NCBI RefSeq assembly: GCF_038004425.1
Contig: NZ_JBBORC010000001.1
Coordinates: forward strand, 158,501 to 222,500
Direction of reading: 5' to 3'
Length of the DNA: 64,000 nucleotides
Source of the DNA: Solibacillus sp. FSL W7-1464
GTDB taxonomy: Bacteria; Bacillota; Bacilli; Bacillales_A; Planococcaceae
In this document: positions 52,604 through 61,793 of the stretch, piece after piece
Position numbering within the stretch: position 1 is the stretch's first letter
How the letters are laid out: every line of letters begins with the position of its first letter
Translations under genes and position numbers: made by a program
Notes under the pieces: model-generated
Databases searched by the model: none
What the model was told of the DNA's origin: nothing
What the model saw: the letters and a program-made list of their open reading frames with translations, nothing else

Positions 52604-53998
52604 ATGGAAGAGATTCAAGAGAGAAATTTAAACAGTGATGCAATTACGAAATTGGACGAAATAGTGGAGTCAATTTTAGGAGAGGATAAGGCAACTTTTA
52701 CGCTGCGGGACAGAACTTTCGGAGAGATTGTTTATACATACCGAGGGGATTGTTTAATGCGCCCGGCGTCCAATATGAAAATCCTGACGGGTACGGCTGC
52801 AATTGCGGAGCTTGGACTGGACTACCGATTTAAAACAGAAATTTATATCGATGGAAATATTGAAGGCTACACGTTATACGGAAATGTTTATGTGAAAGGC
52901 TACGGTGATCCGACAATAAATGAAGCAACTCTTAAGTTTTTTGCGGAAGTTTTACGAAAATACGGCATCCATCAGGTGAAAGGTAAGCTAATCGGGGATG
53001 ATACATATTTTTCAGGGGATACGTTGCCTCCAGGTGTTGATGAAGAAGGGGAAACCCATTATTACGGGGCCCGTATTTCACCTATTACGATGTCACCAAA
53101 TGATGATTTTGATGCGAGCACAATAATTGTCCAGGCAACTTCCGGAAATATCGGGGAAAAGCCGAGTTTTACAGTCATCCCGCATTTAAGTGGTCTCCAA
53201 ATTTCTAATGAAGCAAAAACAGTAGACAGAAATGCCGAAAGTACATTGGAAATCCGTCGCATTAATAATACAAGCCAAATCGTAATTACAGGAGAAATAC
53301 CGGAAGAAGAAACGGCAAAAGTTTGGGTGTCCCACCAGGATCCTACGAAAAACACGCTGCTGTTTTTCAAAGAATTATGCAAAGATGCAGACATTCGCTT
53401 TGAACCGGAAGAGGCCATCGATAGCGGCGCAACGCCAGACCATGCCAAACTAATACACACGCACGAGTCTCGTTCGATTGCAGAGATATTTTCAATTTTT
53501 ATGAAGCTAAGCAATAACAGCATCGCCGATATTTTCCTGAAAACGATGGGGAAACAAAAGCATGGAGTAGGGGATTACGAGCATGGCCTAAAAGTAGTGC
53601 GCGCTTATTTGGAAAAGCGGCAAATTAATTTTACAACGTGGCAATTTGCTGATGGTTCGGGACTGTCACATCATAATCGTCTGCACTCGAATGGTATATC
53701 CGAGCTGCTCTTTGTGCTGCAAAAGGAACCGTATTTCCAGAACTTTTACGAATCCCTGCCAGTTGGTGGAAATACCAACAGACTTGTTGGCGGAACACTA
53801 AAAGACCGCTTTTTAGAGCCGGAACTGCAACAGCGAATATTCGCCAAAACAGGCTATATTCATCAAGTGAATACATTATCCGGCTATGTAACAGGAAAAA
53901 GCGGGAGGGACTATATTTTCTCGATTATGCTTGAAGGAAGGGAAGAGGGAATTCCGTTTTTGGATGAAGGGTTGAAGGCGATTATTGAGGTAGTATAA
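52604..53998 (+). CDS. S13-family D-alanyl-D-alanine carboxypeptidase (PBP4/DacB type), no signal peptide
   Basis: A 464-residue member of peptidase family S13. All three penicillin-binding motifs are present: SxxK at Ser56-Lys59 (PASNMKI), SxN at 303-305 (LSNNSIAD) and KTG at 415-417. The large domain insert between the first two motifs (about 90-260) is typical. The protein begins MEEIQERNLNSDAITKL, without a signal peptide or membrane helix. No upstream extension is possible with CAGGGGG at the start, so export is not explained. It would trim D-Ala from peptidoglycan if it reaches the cell surface. Confidence 0.88.
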   Translation: MEEIQERNLNSDAITKLDEIVESILGEDKATFTLRDRTFGEIVYTYRGDCLMRPASNMKILTGTAAIAELGLDYRFKTEIYIDGNIEGYTLYGNVYVKGYGDPTINEATLKFFAEVLRKYGIHQVKGKLIGDDTYFSGDTLPPGVDEEGETHYYGARISPITMSPNDDFDASTIIVQATSGNIGEKPSFTVIPHLSGLQISNEAKTVDRNAESTLEIRRINNTSQIVITGEIPEEETAKVWVSHQDPTKNTLLFFKELCKDADIRFEPEEAIDSGATPDHAKLIHTHESRSIAEIFSIFMKLSNNSIADIFLKTMGKQKHGVGDYEHGLKVVRAYLEKRQINFTTWQFADGSGLSHHNRLHSNGISELLFVLQKEPYFQNFYESLPVGGNTNRLVGGTLKDRFLEPELQQRIFAKTGYIHQVNTLSGYVTGKSGRDYIFSIMLEGREEGIPFLDEGLKAIIEVV

Positions 53999-54001
53999 AA
54001 A

Positions 54002-54051
54002 TAAAAAACAGTCTCAATTATTAGCTGTTGTCTAATAGTTGGAGACTGTTT
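54002..54051 (-). terminator. Bidirectional terminator
   Basis: AACAGTCTC and GAGACTGTT with an inner TTATTAG/CTAATAG stem. The minus strand has TTTTTTATTTTT after it, and the plus strand has a weaker T-run. Confidence 0.85.
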
Positions 54052-54060
54052 ATTAAGGAA

Positions 54061-54645
54061 TTAAATATACTGATAAAATAATCCGTCGCGTGTATCAAAC
54101 CAAATCAGTTTCCCGTGCTTTTTACGAGGAATTGTAGCCTGCAAAGCCCATTCAGGGAACTGTTTGTATAACTGAATCTGATCACCTGTTGCCAGCGCGA
54201 TAAATGATACGTAATGGTCTTTTGTCATCGGGTGGTCTGCAGAAATGCACCATTGCATATCGATCTCTTCTATATTTAGTTTTTGTTCGTCCGTAGCTTT
54301 TACAGCAGCTAATGGCTCCAATTTCCGTCCACAGCACGAAACTGTAAAATTCCCTGTTGCTAAACCGATATTCGAACAGCTTGGACATACATAATAGCTT
54401 GAATTTTTCATATTGCCTCCTACGAAATCGTTTTGATTTATTTCACCTGTCAGTAAATTTTCTATTGGAATATCGAAGAGGGCAGCGAGCTGAGGAATAA
54501 GTGTGATATCAGGACATCCGATTCCTCTTTCCCATTTTGAAATGGTGCGGTCCGATAAAAACAGTGCATCTGCTACTTGCTTTTGTGTCATCCCTTTCCC
54601 CTTACGCAATGTATAAATTAATTGGCCAATTTTTTCATTATCCAT
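54061..54645 (-). CDS. XRE-family regulator with zinc-ribbon-like C-terminus
   Basis: A 194-residue protein. The N-terminal helix-turn-helix (about 3-60) reads IGQLIYTLRKGKGMTQKQVADALF then LSDRTISKWERGIGCPD. The C-terminal part carries CPSC and CCGRK about 20 residues apart, as in a small zinc ribbon, and then a WCISADHPMTKDHYVSFIA domain seen in other XRE-fused proteins of Bacillota. The longer frame starts at 54753, but GGAGGGAAACG directly before the ATG at 54645 (MDNEKIG) sets the start. Its targets are unknown; the ABC operon is next to it but separately terminated. Confidence 0.83.
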   Translation of the reverse strand: MDNEKIGQLIYTLRKGKGMTQKQVADALFLSDRTISKWERGIGCPDITLIPQLAALFDIPIENLLTGEINQNDFVGGNMKNSSYYVCPSCSNIGLATGNFTVSCCGRKLEPLAAVKATDEQKLNIEEIDMQWCISADHPMTKDHYVSFIALATGDQIQLYKQFPEWALQATIPRKKHGKLIWFDTRDGLFYQYI

Positions 54646-54810
54646 TCGTTTCCCTCCTACTGTTTTAGCATAAAAGGATTGAAGCCGATTCGCAACAAAC
54701 GGAGCGTGGAGTTGGATGGGGAAAACGGGATTATAAATTCTGTTTTCCGACAATGGGGAAGCTTAAACCGTTCTTTTGATGAGGATATTAACCTTTATAT
54801 ACAACACAAA

Positions 54811-54856
54811 ACAAAAACATCCAATTTTCTCCCCAGAGGAAAAATGGATGTTTTTC
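54811..54856 (-). terminator. Terminator of the ABC transporter operon
   Basis: On the minus strand AAAAACATCCA and TGGATGTTTTT form the stem with a further TTTTC/GAAAA stem inside, followed by GTTTTG. Confidence 0.8.
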
Positions 54857-54895
54857 AATTTGCCCCGACGACTTTTTCAACTCACTACTCACTAC

Positions 54896-55690
54896 TCACT
54901 GCTTTTCCAATACCTTTCGTTCAATCAGTTCAACGCCTTTATACATCATCGTTGCCAATACAATGATGATGAGAAGTGCCAGGAATACTAACGTAAAGTT
55001 AAACACTTGGAATCCGGAAATAATCAGATAGCCGAGACCGCTTGATGATACTAAAAACTCCCCGACAATAACCCCAACCCATGACAAGCCGACATTCACC
55101 TTTAAAGTAGAAATAATCGTCGGGGTAGAGGCGGGAAGAATTACATGTCGGAATGTTTCATATTTGGATGCCCGGAAAAGCTGCATCACTTTAATATAGT
55201 TTTCGTTTACTTGCTGAAACGCGGAAAAAATAACAATGGTCGAAATTATAACCGAAATGAGTACACCCATGACGAGAACTGCCAACATATTCGGTCCGAA
55301 AACTACAAGAATCATCGGTCCGATCGCTACTTTAGGCATTGCATTCAATACGACAAGGTAGGGATCCATTACATTGGCAAATGTTTTGGAAGACCATAGC
55401 GAAATCGCGAGCAATGTTCCGAGAAGAGTCCCTAATATAAAGCCGACAACGGTTTCGAACAATGTAATGGCAATATGCGGGAATAAGGTGCCGTCCGTTA
55501 TTTTTGTGATAAAAAGGCTCCCAACCGCACGCGGGCTACTGAAAATGAGCGGATCCAGTATGCGGAAATGTGTAGTAACCTCCCAAAATAGAAGAAGGCC
55601 GACAAGGAGCAATATTTGGAAAGAGAAAATTTTGCGTTTTTCACGTCGCCGCTTTTCATTATATTGCTGTTGTAGCTGTTCAATATTCAT
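54896..55690 (-). CDS. ABC transporter permease (SsuC/TauC/ThiX type)
   Basis: A 264-residue permease with about six helices and the EAA-like loop (VMQLFRASKYETFRHVILPASTPTIISTLKV) followed by GLSWVGVIVGEFL. The family handles nitrate, sulfonates, taurine or pyrimidine precursors. The reading frame extends upstream inside the ATPase gene, but MNIEQL at 55690 is preceded by AAGGAG. It overlaps the ATPase stop by 11 bp, indicating translational coupling. It is the last gene of a three-gene operon on the minus strand. Confidence 0.88.
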   Translation of the reverse strand: MNIEQLQQQYNEKRRREKRKIFSFQILLLVGLLLFWEVTTHFRILDPLIFSSPRAVGSLFITKITDGTLFPHIAITLFETVVGFILGTLLGTLLAISLWSSKTFANVMDPYLVVLNAMPKVAIGPMILVVFGPNMLAVLVMGVLISVIISTIVIFSAFQQVNENYIKVMQLFRASKYETFRHVILPASTPTIISTLKVNVGLSWVGVIVGEFLVSSSGLGYLIISGFQVFNFTLVFLALLIIIVLATMMYKGVELIERKVLEKQ

Positions 55691-56426
55691 CCGAATCAAG
55701 CTCCTTCCATATTTCCTGGAATAGTACTTGGAAGGCAGGGGCGTTTCTTGCTTCAAATGGTGCCAGTTCACGAATTTCCTCCGGGATGATGAAGCTTTTT
55801 ACAATAGTCCCCGGACGAGGGCTAAAGATAAATACTTTATCACTCATCGCGATGGCTTCACTTATATCATGCGTAACCAAAATAGTCGTCGTTGAAAACT
55901 GTTTCAACGTATCGGATACAAAGTTTTCAAGTGATAATTTGGACCGGAAATCGAGCGCAGAAAATGGTTCATCAAGCAAAAGTAATGTTGGTTTCACGGC
56001 AAGTGTACGGGCAAGTGCAATACGTTGGCGCATCCCTCCTGAAAGCTGGGGCGGGTAAAGCTTTTTCGTATGTGCCAATTCGAATTGTTCGAGCAATTCA
56101 TCAACAATTGAGCGATCTTCTTCTTTTTTTAACAGTTTCAAACCGAGTGCGACATTGTCTTCGATTGTTTTCCATGGAAACAAAAAATCCTGCTGAAGCA
56201 TATAGCCGATTTCAACATCCGGTTCAGCAAAATTAATCGAACCGGTAGTTGGTTTTAATAAGCCTGCCAGTAAAGAGAGCAGTGTGGATTTCCCACAGCC
56301 GCTCGGACCTAAAAAGGAGACGAATTCCCCTGAATTAACTGTAAAATTCACATCTTCAAGAGCTGTTGCCACTTGCTGTTCTTTAAAGAAATGATGGGTA
56401 ACATTTTTCACTTCCAAATAAGTCAT
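55680..56426 (-). CDS. ABC transporter ATP-binding protein (SsuB/TauB type)
   Basis: A 248-residue ATPase with Walker A GPSGCGKSTLL, the Q-loop in LQQDFLFPWKT, the signature LSGGMRQRIALARTL, Walker B LLLLDEPFSALD and the H-loop in LVTHDISEA. It belongs to the nitrate/sulfonate/pyrimidine transporter ATPases. It abuts the binding-protein gene (stop-start with no gap) and overlaps the permease. Expected role: powering uptake of the ligand bound by the lipoprotein. Confidence 0.92.
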   Translation of the reverse strand: MTYLEVKNVTHHFFKEQQVATALEDVNFTVNSGEFVSFLGPSGCGKSTLLSLLAGLLKPTTGSINFAEPDVEIGYMLQQDFLFPWKTIEDNVALGLKLLKKEEDRSIVDELLEQFELAHTKKLYPPQLSGGMRQRIALARTLAVKPTLLLLDEPFSALDFRSKLSLENFVSDTLKQFSTTTILVTHDISEAIAMSDKVFIFSPRPGTIVKSFIIPEEIRELAPFEARNAPAFQVLFQEIWKELDSDEY

Positions 56427-57404
56427 TTACTTCACAACCGCATCTGCAAATGACCGGTTTACTAAATCTTTGTAAGCTGGCTCAAACTCCAGGACGCCTG
56501 CTTCGGTCATTACATCAAGAAGATTTTGGAATTCATCTTCACCGATAATCGGATCTTTTGCAAAAGACTCCTGATCGCGGTAACGCGTCACAACCTGCTC
56601 AATAATTTTTTGGTCGGTATCTTCAAAGTAAGGAGCAATCGCTTTTGCAACGTCAGCACTGGATGCTTCGTACACCCATTTTTGTGCTTTGTAAAGTGCC
56701 TTCGTAAAGCTATCCATCATTTCTTTTTCCGAGAATGTACTTTCTTTTGCCATAAATACCGTATATGGAATGGCACCAAGTTCTTCGCCGAATGAAGCAA
56801 CGATTTTTCCGATGCCTTGCTGTTCAAAAATACTTGCAGTCGGCTCGAAAAGTTGAACATAGTCACCTGTACCTGAAGCAAAGGCATTCGCAATATTGGC
56901 AAAATCGATATTTTGAATCAGATTTAAATCATTATGCGGGTCAATCCCTTGTTTTTTCAGCACAAATTCACCGGCCATTTGCGGCATCCCACCAACACGC
57001 TGACCTAAAAATGTGCTGCCTTTTAAACCATCCCAGCTAAAGTCGACATTCTGATCACGCGCAACTAAAAATGTTCCGTCTGTTTGCGTTAGCTGAGCAA
57101 AGTTGATGACTTTATCATTCGGATTCTGCCCTGATACATAAACCGACGTTTCAGCCCCGATCAAGGCAATATCAATGCCGTCCGATAAAAGCGCGGTCAT
57201 CGTTTTGTCTCCGCCGGGGATCGTTGACAGTTCAATCGATAATCCTTCTTCTTCAAAAAAACCTTCTTCAATCGCTGCATAAAGAGGAGCATAGAATATA
57301 GAACGGGTAACTTCGCCTACTTTTACTTCCTGTAAATCCTTCTGTCCACAGCCGACCAACAACAATAAAAGCCCAACGAAGAGGGCAGTTCTAAGCCATT
57401 TCAT
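56427..57404 (-). CDS. ABC transporter substrate-binding lipoprotein (NMT1/SsuA type)
   Basis: A 325-residue binding protein. The signal sequence ends in the lipobox LVGC near residue 19. The NMT1/OpuAC-like fold shows VGEVTRSIFYAPLYAAIEEGFF, GLSIELSTIPGG and ALIGAETSVYVSG, and it ends VNRSFADAVVK. Such proteins bind sulfonates, nitrate or thiamine precursors. The ligand cannot be decided here: no sulfur, nitrate or thiamine genes and no TPP riboswitch are adjacent. It is the first gene of the operon and is divergent from the Nudix gene. Confidence 0.88.
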   Translation of the reverse strand: MKWLRTALFVGLLLLLVGCGQKDLQEVKVGEVTRSIFYAPLYAAIEEGFFEEEGLSIELSTIPGGDKTMTALLSDGIDIALIGAETSVYVSGQNPNDKVINFAQLTQTDGTFLVARDQNVDFSWDGLKGSTFLGQRVGGMPQMAGEFVLKKQGIDPHNDLNLIQNIDFANIANAFASGTGDYVQLFEPTASIFEQQGIGKIVASFGEELGAIPYTVFMAKESTFSEKEMMDSFTKALYKAQKWVYEASSADVAKAIAPYFEDTDQKIIEQVVTRYRDQESFAKDPIIGEDEFQNLLDVMTEAGVLEFEPAYKDLVNRSFADAVVK

Positions 57405-57543
57405 TTGGTCATCCTTTTCTCTAATAGTGTTGTTGTATCGTATGCAGTAAAGGGGTGAGAGGTGTTACTTCGACATTTCCGTTTCACCAGGCAAGGCGGT
57501 CATGGTACGATAAAGATAATTATTTAGTAAGGTGGAGAAGGAT

Positions 57544-58158
57544 ATGGATTTAAATCATCTGAAAGGACAGCTTGCAAAACCGCAGCCTCTGTTTTTAGGG
57601 GAAGACACTGCTTTTCGGTCGGCCGTGCTCATCCCGCTCGTGAAAAAACAGGGCGAGTGGCATATTTTGTTTGAGGTGCGTGCGTTCACGATGCGCAAAC
57701 AACCTGGCGATATTAGCTTTCCAGGCGGAAAGATTGATGAGACAGATGAGTCGCCGCTCGCTGCAGCGCTTCGGGAAACACATGAAGAGCTCGGAATCGA
57801 TCAACAGTCGATTGAACTAGTAGGGCATCTCAGTCCATTTGTTATATCACCGGCTTTTGTTGTCTATCCGTTTATCGGGATCATCGAGCAGTCGGAGCTG
57901 AACACATTTAATAAGGATGAAGTCGAAGAACTGTTCACGGTCCCGTTAAACTGGTTGCTGACACATGAACCATATGTACATTATGTTCCGGTTGAACCGA
58001 AGCCCCCGATTGATTTCCCGTACGATAAAATTGCGAATGGCGAAAATTACGAATGGCGCGCAAGCCGGATGGAAGAATGGTTTTACGAATACGGTAACTA
58101 TACAATTTGGGGTTTAACCGCACGATTATTAAAGCATTTCATAGAAAAATTAAAATAA
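57544..58158 (+). CDS. Nudix hydrolase, CoA pyrophosphatase type
   Basis: A 204-residue Nudix enzyme. The extended motif FEVRAFTMRKQPGDISFPGGKIDETDES is the CoA-pyrophosphatase (NudL/YeaB) signature, and the Nudix core with ALRETHEELGI carries the metal-binding glutamates. It would cleave CoA or related dinucleotides, removing damaged cofactors. ATG at 57544 follows GGTGGAGAAGG; a GTG at 57532 is in frame but lacks a site. A strong terminator follows the gene. Confidence 0.88.
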   Translation: MDLNHLKGQLAKPQPLFLGEDTAFRSAVLIPLVKKQGEWHILFEVRAFTMRKQPGDISFPGGKIDETDESPLAAALRETHEELGIDQQSIELVGHLSPFVISPAFVVYPFIGIIEQSELNTFNKDEVEELFTVPLNWLLTHEPYVHYVPVEPKPPIDFPYDKIANGENYEWRASRMEEWFYEYGNYTIWGLTARLLKHFIEKLK

Positions 58159-58165
58159 AAAATTC

Positions 58166-58200
58166 AGGCGTCTTCCTATTACCGGGGAGACGCCTTTTTT
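58166..58200 (+). terminator. Terminator of the Nudix gene
   Basis: AGGCGTCTTCC pairs with GGGGAGACGCCT, followed by TTTTT. Confidence 0.92.
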
Positions 58201-58286
58201 GGGGGTATTTCTACTATTTTCCTTAGTTTATTAATAGTTATGCGGGGAAGGGAAATAGAGAGTAAGTAATATAAAGGAGGTATATT

Positions 58287-59924
58287 TTGACTAAAAATAA
58301 TTCATTTGTGGACACAGGCAGACCGGTGATGGAAGGGAAAAACGGGGCGGTTACGTCACCTCATTACTTAGCCACACAAGCGGGTAAACGGATTCTTGAA
58401 CAGGGTGGGCATGCAGTTGAAGCAGCGATTGCCGTCAATTCCGTACTTGCTGTTGTAATACCCCATATGGCGGGACTTGGTGGCGATTTATTTGCCCTTG
58501 TGTGGGATGAAAATGAAAGTAAAGTAAGAGCGTTACACGGTAGTGGAAAATCAGGAAGCATGGCGACGAGGGAAGCATACAAACAAAAAGGGTACAACGA
58601 AATTCCTGAGCGCGGACCACTAGCGGCCAATACAGTTCCCGGCACGGTTGATGCATGGTGGAGTCTACACCAACAGTATGGAAAACTGGAGTGGTCACAA
58701 CTGTTTGAAGATGCGATTCATTATGCCGAAAATGGATTTTCGGTTTCAAATAAATTAAGTGGTTTTATTCAGGAAAGGACCGATGTCATCAGGGAGTTTC
58801 CGACTACCGAAAAAATATTTTTAATTAACGGTCAGCCGTTGCAGGCGGGGAAAATTCTCATACAACCGGATTTGGCATGGTCTTTCAGGCAGATAGCCAA
58901 TGGCGGAAGAAATGCGTTCTATCAAGGGGAAATCACTGAGAAAATCATAAAGGCTTTGGATAAGCATAATGCTTTCCTCACAATGGACGATTTCAAGAAT
59001 CATACTTCTGAATGGGATGAACCCCTTTCAACAAACTACAGGGATTACGAAATTTTACAAGTAAAACCGAATACACAAGGGATTGCTGTATTAATGATGC
59101 TGAATATGATTGAAAAATACGATATAAAGGCACTGCAGGACGGTACAACGGATTACTATCATCTGCTGGCAGAAACAAGCAAGCTGAAATTCCGGTATCG
59201 AGATGAATGGGTTTCCGATCCCCGATTTATTCAGATCCCTTATGACGAACTACTCTCCAAAGATTTTTCATCGAATGTAAATGAGCATTTCTCCTGGGAC
59301 AAAGCCTATATGGAAGATGAATTAAATAAACTACCATCCATTAAAGAAAGTAGAGATACAGCTTATCTATGTGTCACCGATGGAGAAGGGAACTGTATTT
59401 CACTTATCCAAAGTATTTTCCATGAGTTTGGCTCAGCGTTTATTCCGGAAGGCTGCGGATTCCTGCTTCAAAATAGAGGGGCATCCTTTAGTCTCGATGC
59501 AGAACACCCGAACACCCTTGAGCCGAATAAGCTTACGTTCCATACAATTATTCCCGGTATGGCTTTAAAAGACGGCAAACCCTATATGTTATTCGGGTCA
59601 ATGGGCGGAGAAGGGCAACCCCAAACTCAATGTGCCATGTTAACGAGAGTAATCGACCTTGGATATAATATTCAGCAGGCGATTGAAGCGCCCCGCTGGC
59701 TGTATGGACGAACATGGGGAGAAGAAAGCTCGACTTTAAAGGTGGAAGCAAGAGTACCGGTGTCCATTGTTAATGAGTTAAAACAGCGCGGACATGAGGT
59801 CGAAGTAGTGGAAAACTTTTCTCAAAAAATGGGACATGCCCAAGGAATTGTAATCGACAGGGATAGGGGCGTTTACAGTGCCGGGGCGGATCCGCGCGGT
59901 GATGGGATTGCTTTAGCATGGTGA
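58287..59924 (+). CDS. Gamma-glutamyltransferase family protein, second copy, in operon with a lactate-permease-type transporter
   Basis: A 545-residue Ntn-hydrolase of the GGT family without signal peptide. AVTSPHYLATQAGKRIL and EQGGHAVEAAIAVNS open the protein. The nucleophile is Thr358 (SRDTAYLCVTDGEGN), followed by LLQNRGASFSLD and APRWLYG. It is only distantly similar to the homologue at 4421-6022, so the two are not a recent duplication. The start is TTG at 58287 with AAGGAGGT upstream. The transporter gene follows after 36 bp, suggesting that the pair imports and hydrolyses one substrate. Confidence 0.88.
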   Translation: MTKNNSFVDTGRPVMEGKNGAVTSPHYLATQAGKRILEQGGHAVEAAIAVNSVLAVVIPHMAGLGGDLFALVWDENESKVRALHGSGKSGSMATREAYKQKGYNEIPERGPLAANTVPGTVDAWWSLHQQYGKLEWSQLFEDAIHYAENGFSVSNKLSGFIQERTDVIREFPTTEKIFLINGQPLQAGKILIQPDLAWSFRQIANGGRNAFYQGEITEKIIKALDKHNAFLTMDDFKNHTSEWDEPLSTNYRDYEILQVKPNTQGIAVLMMLNMIEKYDIKALQDGTTDYYHLLAETSKLKFRYRDEWVSDPRFIQIPYDELLSKDFSSNVNEHFSWDKAYMEDELNKLPSIKESRDTAYLCVTDGEGNCISLIQSIFHEFGSAFIPEGCGFLLQNRGASFSLDAEHPNTLEPNKLTFHTIIPGMALKDGKPYMLFGSMGGEGQPQTQCAMLTRVIDLGYNIQQAIEAPRWLYGRTWGEESSTLKVEARVPVSIVNELKQRGHEVEVVENFSQKMGHAQGIVIDRDRGVYSAGADPRGDGIALAW

Positions 59925-59960
59925 TTATCCAAGACATAGCTTTAATGGAGGAATTCGCAT

Positions 59961-61571
59961 ATGGAAAATAATCTTCCGGTTGATCTATTACATTGGTCTT
60001 TGACAGTTTTGCCGTTGGTTCTGCTTTTAATAATGATGCTTGTTCTTAAATGGTCAGGGGGTACGTCTGGCTGGATAGGAATGGCAACCGCAACGATCAT
60101 CGGTTACTTTGCTTTCAAAGCGCCTCTCGATAATCTGGCGGTCGGATTTGGGAAGGGACTTTGGGAAGCTTTCTATATTCTGCTTGTCGTCTGGTTTGCA
60201 CTGCTGTTGTATCATTCGACAGAAGAAGCGGGGGCGTTTGAAGTGATAAGAGAGGAAATACAGGAACATAGTAAAAACTATTTATTCCTCATTCTCGGTT
60301 TTGGCTGGGTGTTCTCATCCTTTTTACAAGGAGTAGCCGGGTTTGGTGTGCCGATAGCTGTTGTCGCACCTCTTTTAGTAGGACTGGGAGTAAAGCCGGT
60401 CCAGGCGATTGTCATTCCGCTCATTGGTCATGCATGGGCGAAAATGTTCGGTACGCTTGGAATCGGATGGATTGCGACGAAGAATGCGGTACAGATTGAT
60501 GATACAACGGCTACTTTGCTTTACACGGGAGTTCTGCTATGGATTCCTAATATTATTGCCGGATTAATGATTTGCTGGATGGTCGCAAAGTGGAAAGGAA
60601 TAAAGGAAGGCTTCCCTGCTGTTGTTGTCATCTCCCTTATTCAAGGCGGGGGTCAATTGGCACTCGTGACGTTCAATCCGGAACTTAGTGCATTTTTACC
60701 TAGCATCCTTGCATTAGGAGCGCTTTTCCTGCTCGCCAAAATGAATCGCTATAAAGAAAATACAGGGATTGAAGAGGAAACGGATATTATGAAAGAAGCG
60801 GATACGGAACCTGAAGACAAGCCCAATATTTCACTCCACCAAGCTTTTATGCCTTACTACGTTTTATCGGCATCAAGCATTTTATTTCTCGGTATTCCGC
60901 CTGTCCAGAGCTTTATCGGTCAGCTTGAGTTCGGATTTTCATTCCCGGGTGTAGAAACCGGGTATGGTTTTGCGATGGACGCGGAAGAAACTTATTCGCC
61001 GATAGCGCCTTTTACCCATCCAGGATTCTATTTGCTCGTTTCATTTATATTTGCCCACTTTTGGTATAAACGTTTAGGGCTTCAGAATAAAGAGACAACG
61101 AAAAATGTTTTCTCCAAAATGAAGGGAAATGCAGTAGGAGCATCAGTGGCAATTGCAGGTTTCCTGACAATGACAATGATTATGGAATCTACGGGACAGA
61201 CGAATGTGATGGCATTGGGGATAGCGGAAGTTTCAACACCGACTGTCTATGTAGCACTTGCAAATGTTATCGGGATTATCGGGGCATTCATGACTTCATC
61301 GAACACGTCATCCAATGTCCTGTTTTCCCCGCTCCATGGATCTGTAGTAGACACAATGGATAATTTGTCGTTGCCTCTCGTGATTGCCGGTCAGTCAACG
61401 GGGGCATCGGTCGGGAATGTAGTGGCACCGGCTAATGTAATATTAGGAACAAGTACAACCGATAGCCAGGGGAAAGAGTCCGAAGTATATAAAAAGGCAT
61501 TCCTTTTCCTGATTATCTCAGGTGTTCTAGTTTCAGCGACAAGTGTACTCATGTTTCTTCTTATGAATTAA
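59961..61571 (+). CDS. L-lactate permease family transporter
   Basis: A 536-residue protein with about 13-14 helices of the LctP/GlcA family. The blocks LPLVLLLIMMLVLKWSGG, GFGWVFSSFLQGVAGFGVPIAVVAPLL, LIGHAWAKMFGTLG, FMTSSNTSSNVLFSPL and SNTSSN (substrate region) are typical. Known members take up lactate or glycolate with protons. Its position behind a GGT-type hydrolase, with no lactate dehydrogenase genes nearby, suggests a different or additional substrate; that is inference. AATGGAGGAATTC precedes the ATG. Confidence 0.9.
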   Translation: MENNLPVDLLHWSLTVLPLVLLLIMMLVLKWSGGTSGWIGMATATIIGYFAFKAPLDNLAVGFGKGLWEAFYILLVVWFALLLYHSTEEAGAFEVIREEIQEHSKNYLFLILGFGWVFSSFLQGVAGFGVPIAVVAPLLVGLGVKPVQAIVIPLIGHAWAKMFGTLGIGWIATKNAVQIDDTTATLLYTGVLLWIPNIIAGLMICWMVAKWKGIKEGFPAVVVISLIQGGGQLALVTFNPELSAFLPSILALGALFLLAKMNRYKENTGIEEETDIMKEADTEPEDKPNISLHQAFMPYYVLSASSILFLGIPPVQSFIGQLEFGFSFPGVETGYGFAMDAEETYSPIAPFTHPGFYLLVSFIFAHFWYKRLGLQNKETTKNVFSKMKGNAVGASVAIAGFLTMTMIMESTGQTNVMALGIAEVSTPTVYVALANVIGIIGAFMTSSNTSSNVLFSPLHGSVVDTMDNLSLPLVIAGQSTGASVGNVVAPANVILGTSTTDSQGKESEVYKKAFLFLIISGVLVSATSVLMFLLMN

Positions 61572-61604
61572 AGTAGAGAGCAAGAGGGGAATTTCGAATT
61601 CAAT

Positions 61605-61651
61605 AAAAAGCGTCGGATGTTTTACAATATGTAAAAGGTTCGGCGCTTTTA
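61605..61651 (+). terminator. Terminator of the GGT-permease operon
   Basis: AAAAGCGTCGG and TTCGGCGCTTTT form the base (G-U pairs) and TTTTACA/TGTAAAA the top, followed by TTTTATA. Confidence 0.85.
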
Positions 61652-61793
61652 TATGTACTCTATAGAAAATCCTATATTATTTTTAGCCGATCAAAATGCA
61701 AATCCTATGGTAAAATCATTGTATTGCCCTAATGTTGAGACGTACATAAAGAAGAACAGGGGATTATAACAACCAAAGAATCAGGAGGCATTT

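Noticed and set aside
54646..54810. Plus-strand ORF in the gap before the ABC operon (54622-54966)
   Set aside because: It overlaps the XRE start region and the terminator and has no ribosome site or similarity to known proteins.
57405..57543. TPP riboswitch before the SsuA/ThiY-like gene
   Set aside because: The conserved CTGAGA and GATCTGGATAATGCC-like blocks are missing, so thiamine precursor transport is not supported.
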